NCBI RefSeq assembly: GCF_002860255.1
Contig: NZ_PGVE01000064.1
Coordinates: 1 to 64,000 of the forward strand
Source of the DNA: Neobacillus cucumis
GTDB taxonomy: Bacteria; Bacillota; Bacilli; Bacillales; Cytobacillaceae
Reading direction: 5' to 3'
DNA: 64,000 nucleotides
A program made the position numbers and the translations under genes. Each line of letters starts with the position of its first letter. The stretch's first letter is position 1. Of this stretch, positions 33,953 through 43,295 are shown one piece after another. Below the pieces are notes generated by a model, which did not search any database, was not told the DNA's origin, and worked only from the letters and a program-made list of their open reading frames with translations.

Positions 33953-35170
33953 TTAACTTTCTGCTCTATCAAAAACTAGGACATATGTTTTCCGATCCGC
34001 ATTGTCATAGTGGACGACTACAGAAATGACGGTTTTATTATCATCATCTAATTGAATGGTTTTACTCGTTCCACCTTCTATAGTAATTTCGGAACTGCTG
34101 TAACTTGCTGTTGGATTAATAGTAACAGACTTCGTGTCACTTGAAACGGCTACATGGTAGGTGTACTCGCTTGAAGTAAATGAACTGTCCCAAGTTCCTT
34201 CGGATACCGTTAATTTGGAAAGAGTGGCTTTACTTGTTTTTTGAGCGGTTCCAAATGTTCCCTGTTGGGATGATGCACTTTGGTTTGTTGTATTAGTCTG
34301 CCCTGAAAAAGAACTGCCGGCCTGAGGTAGGAGTCTACTTCCATTGTTCCCTGCACTACTGCTTCCAATTTGTGCTGAACCACTGTTTCCTGTTTGTGCT
34401 GTACCACCGCTAGCACCTAGTCCTGAGACGGTGCCTTGTACCGGTGCGGTGCCTTTTCCTGACGATGTATCTTGGCGTTCCACATGAATAGTATACCTTA
34501 GTTTTGAACCATTTTCTGCAGTCACTGATATAAGAATATCAGATTTTCCTACTGGTATATTGACAGGGACACCTTTCTCTGCGACATCAGCACCATTCAC
34601 TTCGATTACTGCCGTTTTTTCTACTGCTGTTGGAAGCACGGTGATAGTTTGTGTTGCATTAGGTAGTTGTACACTATATTCTGTCACCGATGGAGAAAAA
34701 TTGGTGGAAAGTTTTCCTGTTGAGAGTTTAATATCTTTCAGCAGATTATTGCTATTTTGTTTTCTGGTTACAGTTAAGGTGTAGGTATTAACTTGATTCG
34801 TACTGCTATCCTTAACTGATATAAGGAAGATATTTTGTCCCGTTTGCAATGAGTAGGAGTCCGCGGTATCACTTGTGACTGTTTTATTATTAATGCTGAT
34901 TATTGAATTGGCATTACTGCCTTCCACAAGGATTTGAATGGTATCCGTATCATTATCTACTGTTGCTGAATATTGATTGAGATCTGCTGAAAAATCCTGA
35001 TCAAGCTTAACACCTTCAATTTCTAATTTTGCGAGTTGATTAGATGTTTGGCTTACTTGGCTGACAGTCTCTTCTGCATAGACCGTTGGCAGGTTATAAC
35101 CAGTTCCTAAACTGAGTATCGAGATGATTAGGACAGCGTTCAAGCCTTTTTTTGGTATCTTTGTTAGCAT
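33953..35170 (-). CDS. secreted protein with cadherin-like beta-sandwich domains
   Basis: About 405 residues. Signal peptide to about residue 33 (LIISILSLGTGYNLPTVYA). Two tandem cadherin-like beta-sandwich repeats follow (about 45-135 and 140-230), each ending in a Y-T/I-hydrophobic pattern (YTLTVTRKQ, YTIHVERQ). A Gly/Ser/Gln/Asn-rich linker of about 90 residues comes next, then a third sandwich domain (TLSKLTVSEGTWDSSFTSSEY to the end). No LPXTG, SLH or membrane anchor is seen, so it is probably released or wall-associated by other means. ATG at 35170 follows GGGAGG. Function unknown; adhesion or wall assembly are possible. Confidence 0.78.
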   Translation of the reverse strand: MLTKIPKKGLNAVLIISILSLGTGYNLPTVYAEETVSQVSQTSNQLAKLEIEGVKLDQDFSADLNQYSATVDNDTDTIQILVEGSNANSIISINNKTVTSDTADSYSLQTGQNIFLISVKDSSTNQVNTYTLTVTRKQNSNNLLKDIKLSTGKLSTNFSPSVTEYSVQLPNATQTITVLPTAVEKTAVIEVNGADVAEKGVPVNIPVGKSDILISVTAENGSKLRYTIHVERQDTSSGKGTAPVQGTVSGLGASGGTAQTGNSGSAQIGSSSAGNNGSRLLPQAGSSFSGQTNTTNQSASSQQGTFGTAQKTSKATLSKLTVSEGTWDSSFTSSEYTYHVAVSSDTKSVTINPTASYSSSEITIEGGTSKTIQLDDDNKTVISVVVHYDNADRKTYVLVFDRAES

Positions 35171-35312
35171 TGTTAATCCTCCCACTTTTTAAATAAGTGA
35201 TTTTGGACTAACCTTACCATTGGTTGCTTAAGATTATCTTAATTTTAAAAAGAGATTATTTACCTGCATTATGTAATTACCCATCTTATATGATAATAAA
35301 ACCACAATTTTT

Positions 35313-35347
35313 AAAAAAATCCGCAACCCCTAATTGGAAGGGCTACG
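35313..35347 (-). terminator. terminator of the SRPBCC protein gene
   Basis: Minus strand CCGTAGCCC and GGGGTTGCGG arms (with one wobble) followed by ATTTTTTT. Confidence 0.75.
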
Positions 35348-35355
35348 GCTCTGTT

Positions 35356-35805
35356 TTATTTATTGGAAAATTCTTCGAGCTTTGAAGAGATGGCAGCGGC
35401 TACCTCTTCATCTGAAAGATTTACAGCCTTATTGAAAAGAGTGTTTGCCAACGTTCCCATTGGGCCTGTTGCATTTATATCAAGAAAGCCTGTCAGCAGA
35501 GTTTTATGTCTATTTAATGCTCTTGCTTCAAAGTATCCCTCTCCTAGATACTTTTCGTTCTTTCGCCTAAGTTCAAAACTCACCTTGCTGGGTTCGTTCC
35601 ACTCCTTAATATCAATTAATAAGGTGACCTTTTTTTTCATAATCCCCAGGTCGCTTTTAAACTCCCAGCTAATTTGCCGATCATTAATTTTTTGATGTTG
35701 GATATAACCGGGTACAAGCGGTGCCCAATTATTTTCATCTCGAATAAAGTCCCATATGACTTCAATCGGGATATCTAATTCTACATGTTGTAATTCACTT
35801 GGCAT
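35356..35805 (-). CDS. SRPBCC (START-like) family protein, CoxG-like
   Basis: 149 residues with the helix-grip fold pattern: ELDIPIEVIWDFIRDENNWAP at the start, a beta-strand core (KKKVTLLIDIKEWNEPSKV, YLGEGYFEARAL) and the long C-terminal helix (ANTLFNKAVNLSDEEVAAAI). CoxG/SRPBCC proteins bind hydrophobic ligands or help assemble enzymes. No carbon monoxide dehydrogenase genes are nearby, so the ligand is unknown. Monocistronic. Confidence 0.75.
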   Translation of the reverse strand: MPSELQHVELDIPIEVIWDFIRDENNWAPLVPGYIQHQKINDRQISWEFKSDLGIMKKKVTLLIDIKEWNEPSKVSFELRRKNEKYLGEGYFEARALNRHKTLLTGFLDINATGPMGTLANTLFNKAVNLSDEEVAAAISSKLEEFSNK

Positions 35806-35900
35806 GGCCGTATCCCTCTTTCTCTTTCAAAGTAAAAGACCTTCAAGAGCTGAAGGCCTTTAGTAAAATATATGTTTTCTTAGTTGTTTATAGAAGATAA

Positions 35901-35937
35901 AAATGCACCAGTGATAAGCTTCATCACTGGTGCATTT
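35901..35937 (-). terminator. terminator of the aminotransferase gene
   Basis: AAATGCACCAGTGAT and ATCACTGGTGCATTT, a 15-bp perfect stem with a short loop. Confidence 0.88.
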
Positions 35938-35950
35938 ACCTTATCTATGC

Positions 35951-37132
35951 TCATTTCTTTATTAGACTACCTGCTAAAAATTGTTCTATCCGTTCTGCTG
36001 CCTGGGAGAGTCTCTCCGCTGGCTGTACTAAAGCGATGCGAACATAGCCCTCCCCTAGTGCGCCAAAAGCATCACCAGGTATGACAGCCACACCTGCTTG
36101 CTCAATTAATTCAAAAGCAAATTGGCGAGACGTCCATCCTGTCGGAATTTTTGCCCACACAAACATAGTCGCTGGTGACTTTGCGACCTGCCAGCCGCTT
36201 TTTTCAAGCCCCGCAATCAAAACATCCCTGCGAAGTTCATATTCTTTTACCTGCGTACGTAGATATGAAAAATCAGAAGTTAGTGCTTTTACAGCCGCTT
36301 TCTGGATTGGATAAAATACACCATAATCAATATTTGATTTAAAAGTTGCTAATAGACTAATAGCTTGCTCATTTCCCACAACATACCCAATCCGGCAGCC
36401 AGCCATATTAAATGTCTTAGACAGCGAATTAAATTCAATTCCAACCTCTTTTGCACCAGGGACTGACATAAAAGTAATCTGTGGATGATGATCAAAAATC
36501 AATTCCGAATATGCAAAATCATGAACTACTAAAATATTATGAGTCCTTGCAAATAAGACAACCTCTTCAAAAAAATTCTTATCCGCCAGTGCGGTTACGG
36601 GATTCCCCGGATAACTAATGATCATCATTTTGGTTTTCTGTAAAACTTCTAGAGGAATCTTATTTAGGTTTGGTAAAAACCGATTCTCTGCAAGCAACGG
36701 CATTGGATAGATCATACCTCCAGCAATATTAACACTCGCCTCATAAATGGGGTATCCAGGATCAGGTACTAAAACATAATCCCCAGGGTTAATAATCGCA
36801 GTGGCTAAATGAGCTAAACCGTCTTGTGAACCCATCACCTGCAGCACTTCTTTTGCAGGATCTATATCGACTTCATAACGCTGCTTATAAAAATAGCCTA
36901 CGGCATCATTAAATTCCGCTATCCCCTTCAAGGTATATCCATATTTTGTTGTATCTTTACTAGATTCAACTAATGCATCCACAACAAAGGATGGTGGAGG
37001 AAAATCCGGACTTCCTACACTAAGATCAATTACTTCTTTTCCTTTTTTGATTGCCTCCATTTTCCGATCAGCCACTTCTTGAAAAATACTAGCTGACATT
37101 TTTTGAAGTTTTTCCGAACCGATGAGATTCAT
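35951..37132 (-). CDS. class I/II PLP aminotransferase (DapL/MtnE-like subgroup)
   Basis: 393 residues, fold-type I aminotransferase. PLP Lys is in FNSLSKTFNMAGCRIGY; other conserved parts are GSQDGLAHLATAI, VPDPGYPIYEASV, ISYPGNPVTALAD and VVHDFAYSELIFD. The Tyr-Pro and HDFAYSE elements fit the LL-diaminopimelate/aromatic/MtnE-like subgroup. NPVTA replaces the usual NPTGA. ATG 37132 is preferred over 37138 since GAGGGG then sits seven bases away. An omega-amidase of the MtnU type is encoded 32 kb away, so a glutamine-transaminase partnership is possible but unsupported by linkage. Confidence 0.8.
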   Translation of the reverse strand: MNLIGSEKLQKMSASIFQEVADRKMEAIKKGKEVIDLSVGSPDFPPPSFVVDALVESSKDTTKYGYTLKGIAEFNDAVGYFYKQRYEVDIDPAKEVLQVMGSQDGLAHLATAIINPGDYVLVPDPGYPIYEASVNIAGGMIYPMPLLAENRFLPNLNKIPLEVLQKTKMMIISYPGNPVTALADKNFFEEVVLFARTHNILVVHDFAYSELIFDHHPQITFMSVPGAKEVGIEFNSLSKTFNMAGCRIGYVVGNEQAISLLATFKSNIDYGVFYPIQKAAVKALTSDFSYLRTQVKEYELRRDVLIAGLEKSGWQVAKSPATMFVWAKIPTGWTSRQFAFELIEQAGVAVIPGDAFGALGEGYVRIALVQPAERLSQAAERIEQFLAGSLIKK

Positions 37133-37310
37133 ATACATTCCCCTCTAATTTTTTATACTTTAACAATTTTAACATATTTCTGATTATAGTAAGCTTTTAA
37201 AATTATTCTATAAAACAAATTTACCATTGATAATATTCAACAGATACCTTAATATTTTTAGAGTGGGTTTAAATATTCAGAATTATCTTTCGTTGGAGGT
37301 ATACGGGATT

Positions 37311-37967
37311 TTGAAGTTATTTCAATACGGTTTATTCTTTTTAGGATTAACCTTTTTTGGCTTAGGCAATGCCATTGCCGTAAAAGTAAAATATGTGGGA
37401 TTACATCCATGGGAAGTATTAAATGTTGCTCTTTATCAGCATTTTGGTTTAACCATTGGATCTTGGGGAGTCATTTGTGGTTTAGTTCTAATCTTTATTT
37501 CTTTTTTTGTTGCCAGAAGCTATATTAGCATAGGAACAATCTTAAATGCCTTGTGTATTGGACCAATCATGGACTTTTTCCTTTGGCTAGATATCCTCCC
37601 AGAAGCAACAAATACTTGGGTTGATTATCTTATTCTTTTATCCGGTATTGTAGTAAGCGGGATTGGTGGTGGAATGTATGTCGCTGCTGGAATTGGTGCC
37701 GGTCCGCGTGATGGCTTTATGCTATCGATTGGGGATAAAACAGGATTATCGATCAGCAAAGCCAGGATTATTGTAGAAAGTATAGTTTTAGTCATTGGTC
37801 TTATTTTAGGCGGTCCGGTTTTTCTTGCTACTTTTATTTACACCTTTATTCAAAGTCCTATTTTCCAGCGTTCCCTTAAATTTTTTAATCGAGTAAAGAA
37901 AATAATTAGCACACAAAATATGATGTCCTTCAAAAAAAAGCAATCAAATGATGGACTTAAATTATGA
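37311..37967 (+). CDS. YczE/YitT-type integral membrane protein
   Basis: About 218 residues with five hydrophobic segments (LFFLGLTFFGLGNAIAV, WGVICGLVLIFISFFV, ILLSGIVVSGIGGGMYVA and two further on). The motif AAGIGAGPRDGFML is characteristic of the YczE family. YczE in some bacilli is needed for lipopeptide synthesis, but most homologues have no known role. TTG start at 37311 chosen because GGAGG is just upstream; no ATG is available in frame nearby. Its 3' end overlaps the remains of an MFS gene on the other strand. Confidence 0.75.
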   Translation: MKLFQYGLFFLGLTFFGLGNAIAVKVKYVGLHPWEVLNVALYQHFGLTIGSWGVICGLVLIFISFFVARSYISIGTILNALCIGPIMDFFLWLDILPEATNTWVDYLILLSGIVVSGIGGGMYVAAGIGAGPRDGFMLSIGDKTGLSISKARIIVESIVLVIGLILGGPVFLATFIYTFIQSPIFQRSLKFFNRVKKIISTQNMMSFKKKQSNDGLKL

Positions 37968-38174
37968 TAAGTTCGGTATATATACCTTGTTTAACCCTTT
38001 TACTGTGAAAAAGCTGGCCACCAAGAATAAAGCAAATAGCAGAAAAATATTATTAACACCCACTTTTGTAATAAGAAAACCTGTGGAAAGTGCTGAAGTG
38101 ATTTTAACAACGGAAGCTAAAATGGTTCTTAAGCCTACTACACGGCCAAAATATTCTTGAGGTCCTTTTTCCAA
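37962..38174 (-). pseudogene. MFS transporter C-terminal relic
   Basis: A 70-codon frame reads FGRVVGLRTILASVVKITSA then GFLITKVGVNNIFLLFALF and a basic end. This is the last one to two transmembrane helices of a major facilitator exporter. The upstream 80% of the gene is missing: between it and 38340 there is only non-coding DNA. The remnant's stop lies just inside the adjacent YczE-type gene. Confidence 0.65.
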
Positions 38175-38251
38175 CCTCCCTTATTGTAAATCTTCAGGTT
38201 CATAAGGAAAATTACAGAAATTTTTATAGAACCTCTTAAGAATATCTTATT

Positions 38252-38314
38252 AAAAAAAGCCCACCATTTTGGCGAGCAGTAATCACGTAGTGTTCAATAT
38301 AGGCTTTTTTAAAA
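38252..38314 (-). terminator. terminator-like structure after the nucleotidyltransferase gene
   Basis: AAAAAAGCC and GGCTTTTTT arms enclose a smaller CCACCATTTTGG hairpin. The loop is long, so efficiency is uncertain. Confidence 0.5.
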
Positions 38315-38343
38315 GTTATACTATTATGTGGAATCAACCTATT

Positions 38344-39117
38344 TTATTGACTCCAGACTTCATCTAAAATTTCTCTAAATAATTGATTTAATAAAGGTGT
38401 GGTATCGATTGGCGATACGTTTAAATTATTGGCGTACTCTTCGAGGTATTTTATCTGATTTTCCATAAATTTATGAAGGATAGACAGATTTAATACATAC
38501 CTTGGCTCATCCCGATTGATTTTTCTTTCTATCAAACTTAGCAATTCCTGCTTTAATTCTTCTTCTCTGATTAATTCCTTGATTAAAAAGGGCAGTTCAT
38601 TCGGAGGAAAGCTGTTTTGTTTTTCTATCCACATACAAGCTAAAATCGGCCGAATGATGTTTAGCAGCTGCTTACTTATAATTGGAGCAGCTTGTAGACC
38701 ATTTCGTAAATTTCCTTTTGCCATATTTAAATAATGAAATAGTGCGGATTTTGGGTTGAATAAATACTGTTCTAAGTCTTTCATTTTTTCAATAAGCTTA
38801 AAAGCCTGAAAGTAAACATGGTTGGAATGCACCCATTCAAGCAATGATGGATTTGACTTTCTAAATAGCTGGAGGGTCTTTCGTATATCCCAGCCATGTA
38901 GATCGAGTTGTTGATTAATCGGAAGCTCAATAACATCTCGTTTTTGATCAATGGATAAATACCAATCTTTTTTATGGACATATATGAATCGGACATCGTA
39001 ATCACTATTCTTTGAAGCTGTGCCCCATGCCCGGCTTCCCGCTTCAACGGCATAGCATACTTTGACCTCAAATTGCTGCTCTATTTGTTTTAATTCATCG
39101 AGAATTTTCTCTTTCAC
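38344..39117 (-). CDS. YcgL/RlaP-type nucleotidyltransferase
   Basis: 257 residues. The N-terminus has the polymerase-beta superfamily motif GSRAWGTASKNSDYDVRFIY (GS plus DxD). The remainder is helical, as in the family that includes B. subtilis YcgL and the RNA-ligase-associated RlaP proteins. The acidic pair is intact, so catalysis is likely. The substrate is unknown. It stands alone, with no RNA ligase nearby. No clear transfer signature. Confidence 0.8.
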   Translation of the reverse strand: MKEKILDELKQIEQQFEVKVCYAVEAGSRAWGTASKNSDYDVRFIYVHKKDWYLSIDQKRDVIELPINQQLDLHGWDIRKTLQLFRKSNPSLLEWVHSNHVYFQAFKLIEKMKDLEQYLFNPKSALFHYLNMAKGNLRNGLQAAPIISKQLLNIIRPILACMWIEKQNSFPPNELPFLIKELIREEELKQELLSLIERKINRDEPRYVLNLSILHKFMENQIKYLEEYANNLNVSPIDTTPLLNQLFREILDEVWSQ

Positions 39118-39207
39118 ACCAATCTACTCCATTGCCCATTTTCTTCGGACAGTTTTTGGCTTTCAGCTAATAGTTATTTTTTTAAACTTTGTAAAAAATA
39201 AATTTAC

Positions 39208-39861
39208 TTATTGATTAAAAGAAATTACTTTATAATTGTTATTAAAATACTCTATGACAGAAACACTAGAATTTTTGATTTCCATAGTATTTTCAAATTC
39301 AGTAGAAAATTTACTTATGATGTGTCTAATGATTACGCCATGAGTCACAAGTAATATATTTTCATGGTTATGTTCATTTGAGGATACTATTTCATTCAAT
39401 CCTTTATCAATTCTCTCCCATAGCTCATGATAATTCTCGGCATGACGAAATGGGTCCGATTGTTTAATAAAATTCATCACTTCTTCCAAGGTATGTTTTT
39501 GAAATAATTCACTAGAGTTCGAACAGCCATTGTCTTGAGCTACTTTTCTAAAAGTGACTTCAGAATATTCCCCTTCAAAGCTGCCAAAGAAACTTTCTCT
39601 AAAGGCTTTTCTTCTATTGATCGAAAGGTTCTTACTGTAATGATTTTGCTGAAGGATCATTTCCGCTGTTTCTACTGTTCTGCCAGAATCACTTGTATAT
39701 ACTCGGGCAAATGGAACATCTGCCAGTTTCATCCCAGTTTCGATTGCTATTGCTTTTCCTTCTTCAGTAAGTGGACTATCTGCCCAGCCTTGCATTTTTT
39801 TATATCGGTTTAAATATGTTTCCCCATGTCTGATTAAATACAAATTAAATTTAGTATCCAT
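39208..39861 (-). CDS. histidine phosphatase superfamily protein (phosphoglycerate mutase-like)
   Basis: 217 residues. Catalytic RHG in YLIRHGETYLNRYKKMQGW, Arg in YTSDSGRTVETAEMI, acid/base Glu in AFRESFFGSFEGEYSE and second His in ILLVTHGVIIRHI: all present. The broad phosphatase branch is more likely than glycolytic mutase, judged from length and the FGSFEGE segment. Monocistronic with a hairpin just upstream. Confidence 0.85.
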   Translation of the reverse strand: MDTKFNLYLIRHGETYLNRYKKMQGWADSPLTEEGKAIAIETGMKLADVPFARVYTSDSGRTVETAEMILQQNHYSKNLSINRRKAFRESFFGSFEGEYSEVTFRKVAQDNGCSNSSELFQKHTLEEVMNFIKQSDPFRHAENYHELWERIDKGLNEIVSSNEHNHENILLVTHGVIIRHIISKFSTEFENTMEIKNSSVSVIEYFNNNYKVISFNQ

Positions 39862-39985
39862 TAGGTCCCCCTGCTTATAAAATTGCCCTTAGAAAATTAA
39901 CTCTTTGAAACTGATTATATCAGCAGCCACTGCCAAGATGCCACAACACATTCTCCCTGGTAGGACATGGTGGTTAAAACAGAAA

Positions 39986-40018
39986 GAAGCCCTTATCCGT
40001 GTCAGGATAGGGCCGTTT
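39986..40018. terminator. hairpin between the IDEAL and histidine-phosphatase genes
   Basis: GCCCTTATCC and GGATAGGGC arms with a six-base loop; the T-run on either strand is weak. Confidence 0.55.
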
Positions 40019-40045
40019 ATTAATATTTGATTAGGATAGTAAATG

Positions 40046-40240
40046 TTATGAAATTTTCTTTAGCTCTTCTGTTAATTTAAGGAATAACTCCTTATCCCCA
40101 TCTTGTAATGTTTGGTCGATTTCCTTTCGGATTTTCTCCCTTTTAAATTCAAGCAGGGCATTGTTTAGGAACATCTCAGCAATAACAGCATCTTGATTCT
40201 CATCCGAATGTTGTGGTGAATTTAGTAATTTCTTTTCCAT
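40046..40240 (-). CDS. IDEAL domain protein
   Basis: 64 residues from ATG 40240, which has AAGGAG nine bases upstream; the open frame extends to 40300 without a start signal. The core LNNALLEFKREKIRKEIDQT followed by LQDGDKELFLKLTEEL is the IDEAL domain, a short helical module found in bacilli, for example at the C-terminus of ComK-pathway and other regulators. Likely a protein-interaction adaptor; target unknown. Confidence 0.78.
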   Translation of the reverse strand: MEKKLLNSPQHSDENQDAVIAEMFLNNALLEFKREKIRKEIDQTLQDGDKELFLKLTEELKKIS

Positions 40241-40360
40241 GGAAATCAACTCCTTGAGCTTTTTTTTATTATACAAGGAGTTTTCAAAAAATTCAAACAC
40301 TTTATTTCAATTTTTTAAAAAAATTTTATAATAAGTTTAAATACTTAGTTTATGTTGTTT

Positions 40361-40377
40361 TTGGTGTCAGGCACCAA
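40361..40377. repeat. 17-bp palindromic repeat, copy 1
   Basis: TTGGTGTCAGGCACCAA, an imperfect palindrome centred on CAG, downstream of the ABC permease gene. The identical 17-mer recurs at 42209-42225 on the other side of the ABC operon. Confidence 0.7.
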
Positions 40378-40444
40378 AGGAAGACACCGTCCATTTCAGG
40401 AGGACAAACCACTGGAGGACACGCCATATCATACCTCCATTATA

Positions 40445-41287
40445 TTAATGGATCTGGCTTTCAAATAGCGCATTTCTTTGATTATATTTTGTAATCATTT
40501 TTAGTATGAAGATGTTAGCAATTAGTAACCCTGCCCCGATGAGAAGGAGTACTAATGGACTTAAGAAGAATAAGCCGCTCGCTTGACTGATAATTATTCC
40601 TACAACGGGCAATACCATCATCCCACCATACTGCTGGGCTTCTTGAAATGATTTTACTCTAGCCGAGACTAACACATTCAAAACGATATTAAAAATCACT
40701 ACAGCTGGAATGACCCATACCATTAATAAAAGCCATGTAGTATTTAAAAATAAAATCTCATGAAAGTATGGGTAGGTAATGATATTTATAATAATGGCAT
40801 TTAATAAAAAGGCTGCAAACGTAATTAGAAGCGAGGGAATAAAGGCTGCTGCTACTTTCCCTATGAAGAGCTCCTTCACGGTTATCGGAGCAAACAATAA
40901 GGTTTCAAGTGTGTTTCGTTCTTTTTCTCCAGCAAAGCTATTGGATGCAGTTACCATTGAATTAATAATTGCGGCCATTAAGAAAAAGGGAATCATCATA
41001 AAGTTTAAAAAGAAATAAACAGATTTGTATCCCAAATTAGGCAGGGACAAAAGTGTATTCCTCATATGATCATTAGGAAAGTTATTGATAAAGGAAGTAA
41101 TGGGTTTCTCTAAATCTTTGGAATTCTCTCCAACTAGACCTGTATGAAGCCCAGCATAAGCAAAAAGAGCTGGTAACAAAATACAAAGGATGACAGGTAA
41201 AATCACCATAGGTACCCATACCTTTTTAGATGAAAAGGTAATTTTAATATCCTTTTGAACAATTGCTGTTATAATTTGTTTATTCAT
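40445..41287 (-). CDS. ABC-2 type permease
   Basis: 280 residues with six hydrophobic segments, the first at about 20-40 (PMVILPVILCILLPALF), then an extracellular loop, then VYFFLNFMMIPFFLMAAII and others. The ABC-2 coupling segment SFAGEKERNTLETLLFAPIT is clear. Start ATG 41287 has GAGGTGGGG upstream and overlaps the ATPase gene by eight bases; the longer frame to 41344 is rejected. Together with the ATPase it forms a two-component exporter resembling NatAB (sodium efflux) or bacteriocin/lipid exporters; the substrate is unknown. Confidence 0.85.
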   Translation of the reverse strand: MNKQIITAIVQKDIKITFSSKKVWVPMVILPVILCILLPALFAYAGLHTGLVGENSKDLEKPITSFINNFPNDHMRNTLLSLPNLGYKSVYFFLNFMMIPFFLMAAIINSMVTASNSFAGEKERNTLETLLFAPITVKELFIGKVAAAFIPSLLITFAAFLLNAIIINIITYPYFHEILFLNTTWLLLMVWVIPAVVIFNIVLNVLVSARVKSFQEAQQYGGMMVLPVVGIIISQASGLFFLSPLVLLLIGAGLLIANIFILKMITKYNQRNALFESQIH

Positions 41288-42188
41288 ATTCCCCACCTCT
41301 AATCTTGAAATAAAGTGTTTCAAGGCCTCTGTTTGTGATTTCACTAGAGTATATCCAAGACTCTGATAAGATTTCCTTTAATAATGGGCTTATTTGTTTC
41401 TTAGAAAGCAGGGTGAATTCTAAGTGGACAGGACTCTTTCTTTTATATGGAAAACCCTTAAAAAGCTTAGAGTCAGCTGGCTGAAGCCCAGTCTCTACTA
41501 AAAGGTTAATTTCCTTTAGATACTTATCCTCCAACTCTCTTCTTGTTCCCTGTTCAATCAATCGACCTTCCTTTAAAAAAAGGAAGGAATCACAAATCGT
41601 TTCAAGTTGATGAAGGACATGAGAGCAAATTAATATCGTCACTCCCTCCTCTGCATTCACCTTCCTTAATAAATCGATGACATCATTAATCCCTTCTGGG
41701 TCTAGTCCATTTGTTGGTTCATCAAGAAACAAGAGTCTTGGCTTATGTATCAGTGCTTTGGCTATAGATAACCGTTTTTTCATACCTGTTGAGAAAGTTC
41801 CAACTAATTGGTCTTTCTTATCATACAATTCGAATTGTTCTAATAAGAGTTTGATACGCTTCGGATCAAAGGCATTATAGATCTTCGCAAAAAAAACAAG
41901 GTTATCCCAAGCACTCATATCGTGGTAAAGTGCCGCACTCTCCGTTATGATTCCTGCTTTATTTCTAATCTCATCCCCTTGATTCTTTGGATTATAGTTC
42001 ATAACGTTCATTGTGCCGCTTGTTGCATCAATTACGCCATTAAGCAATCGAATAAGCGTAGTTTTTCCGGCTCCATTTGGTCCAAGCAGGCCAATAATTG
42101 ATCCCTCTACAATCGTAAACGAAACATCCTTTAAAATGGTACGTCCATTAAACTCCTTCTCCACATGAAACGCCTCAATAATATTCAA
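41280..42188 (-). CDS. ABC transporter ATP-binding protein (NatA-like)
   Basis: 302 residues. Walker A GPNGAGKTTLIRLL, signature FSTGMKKRLSIAKAL, Walker B RLLFLDEPTNGLDPEG, switch His in ICSHVLHQLE. The C-terminal 90 residues are a non-conserved extension typical of the DrrA/NatA group. Coupled to the permease by an eight-base overlap. A desKR two-component system lies 1.2 kb away but on the far side of a divergent gene, so co-regulation is speculative. Confidence 0.88.
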   Translation of the reverse strand: MNIIEAFHVEKEFNGRTILKDVSFTIVEGSIIGLLGPNGAGKTTLIRLLNGVIDATSGTMNVMNYNPKNQGDEIRNKAGIITESAALYHDMSAWDNLVFFAKIYNAFDPKRIKLLLEQFELYDKKDQLVGTFSTGMKKRLSIAKALIHKPRLLFLDEPTNGLDPEGINDVIDLLRKVNAEEGVTILICSHVLHQLETICDSFLFLKEGRLIEQGTRRELEDKYLKEINLLVETGLQPADSKLFKGFPYKRKSPVHLEFTLLSKKQISPLLKEILSESWIYSSEITNRGLETLYFKIRGGEYE

Positions 42189-42208
42189 CCCTATTCCCCC
42201 TTGAAAAC

Positions 42209-42225
42209 TTGGTGTCAGGCACCAA
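42209..42225. repeat. 17-bp palindromic repeat, copy 2
   Basis: TTGGTGTCAGGCACCAA, identical to copy 1, immediately upstream of the ABC ATPase gene. Flanking bases differ from copy 1 after CCAA. Confidence 0.7.
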
Positions 42226-42431
42226 CGAAGTACATTTGTATCTATACAATGGACACAAAATTAGAGCACTTTTGATTTAATCTTATCAGATCCACCTAGT
42301 AACTTTGTACTAATTTTTAGAAAAAAGACACACAAATTCCTACATTTCCCTTTAGGTGTTAAAAGCATTTTTTGCAAAGTGAGGGGAAAATTAAGTTTAA
42401 CTATTTTTTTGTGGAACAGGAGGAAAAATGT

Positions 42432-43277
42432 ATGGAGCAGGCTGCTTTCACCGGCCATCAAACGGTAAATAATATTAATGTGTATTATGAATTTTATCCT
42501 CATCAAACAGAGAAAGAAACGTTTGTTTTATTACATGGATTTCTTTCTTCCACCTTTACATTTCGCCATTTAATTTCTTTGTTAAAAAAGGATTATCAGG
42601 TGTTATCAATCGATCTTCCCCCGTTTGGCAAAAGCGGCAAATGTAATCAGTATGTGTATTCCTATAAAAACCTTGCTCAAACAGTTATCCAATTAACTGA
42701 ATCCTTAGGCCTTAAAAAGATGACCTTTATCGGTCATTCAATGGGAGGGCAAATCGTTCTAAACATACTCCATATGGTGCCAGATATTGCAGACAAAGCG
42801 ATTCTCCTTTGCAGTTCTGCTTACTTAAAACGTTCCAAGTTACCTTTAATCTTAACTAGTTATTTGCCCTATTTTCACCGTTTTGTTAAATACTATTTCG
42901 CTCGTACTGGAGTACGGAAGAATCTCCAGGATGCCTTATATAATCATTCCATCATTAATGAAGATATGATCAATGGCTATCTACAACCCTTTTTACAAGA
43001 TGAAATTTTTAGAGCCTTAACTAGAATGATACGTGACCGGGAGGGCGATTTACCGGGTGAAGTACTTAACCAAATAAAAACACCATGTTTATTAATTTGG
43101 GGTGATCATGATAGGTCCATGCCACTCAAAGTAGGTGAAAAGTTAAATAAGGATTTGATTAACTCTGAACTCATAGTATTAAAGGAAACAGGCCATGCTG
43201 TTCCAGAAGAACGTCCTATAGAGGTAGTCGAATATATTAAAAACTTTTTAGAAAAATACCAAACAGCCGTAGAGTAA
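42432..43277 (+). CDS. alpha/beta hydrolase, YugF-like
   Basis: 281 residues. Oxyanion loop VLLHGFLSSTFTFRHL, nucleophile elbow FIGHSMGGQI, Asp in IWGDHDRSMP, His in ETGHAVPEERP. By eye it is close to B. subtilis YugF along its whole length, including LTRMIRDREGDL. YugF has no established substrate. ATG 42432 follows AGGAGG by eight bases; the frame open to 42372 is not used. Monocistronic and convergent with desR. Confidence 0.85.
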   Translation: MEQAAFTGHQTVNNINVYYEFYPHQTEKETFVLLHGFLSSTFTFRHLISLLKKDYQVLSIDLPPFGKSGKCNQYVYSYKNLAQTVIQLTESLGLKKMTFIGHSMGGQIVLNILHMVPDIADKAILLCSSAYLKRSKLPLILTSYLPYFHRFVKYYFARTGVRKNLQDALYNHSIINEDMINGYLQPFLQDEIFRALTRMIRDREGDLPGEVLNQIKTPCLLIWGDHDRSMPLKVGEKLNKDLINSELIVLKETGHAVPEERPIEVVEYIKNFLEKYQTAVE

Positions 43278-43295
43278 AGCTTATTCCCCCTTGCA

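Noticed and set aside
38781..39071. 96-codon minus-strand frame inside the nucleotidyltransferase gene
   Set aside because: Alternative-frame shadow of a well-supported gene, no start signal.
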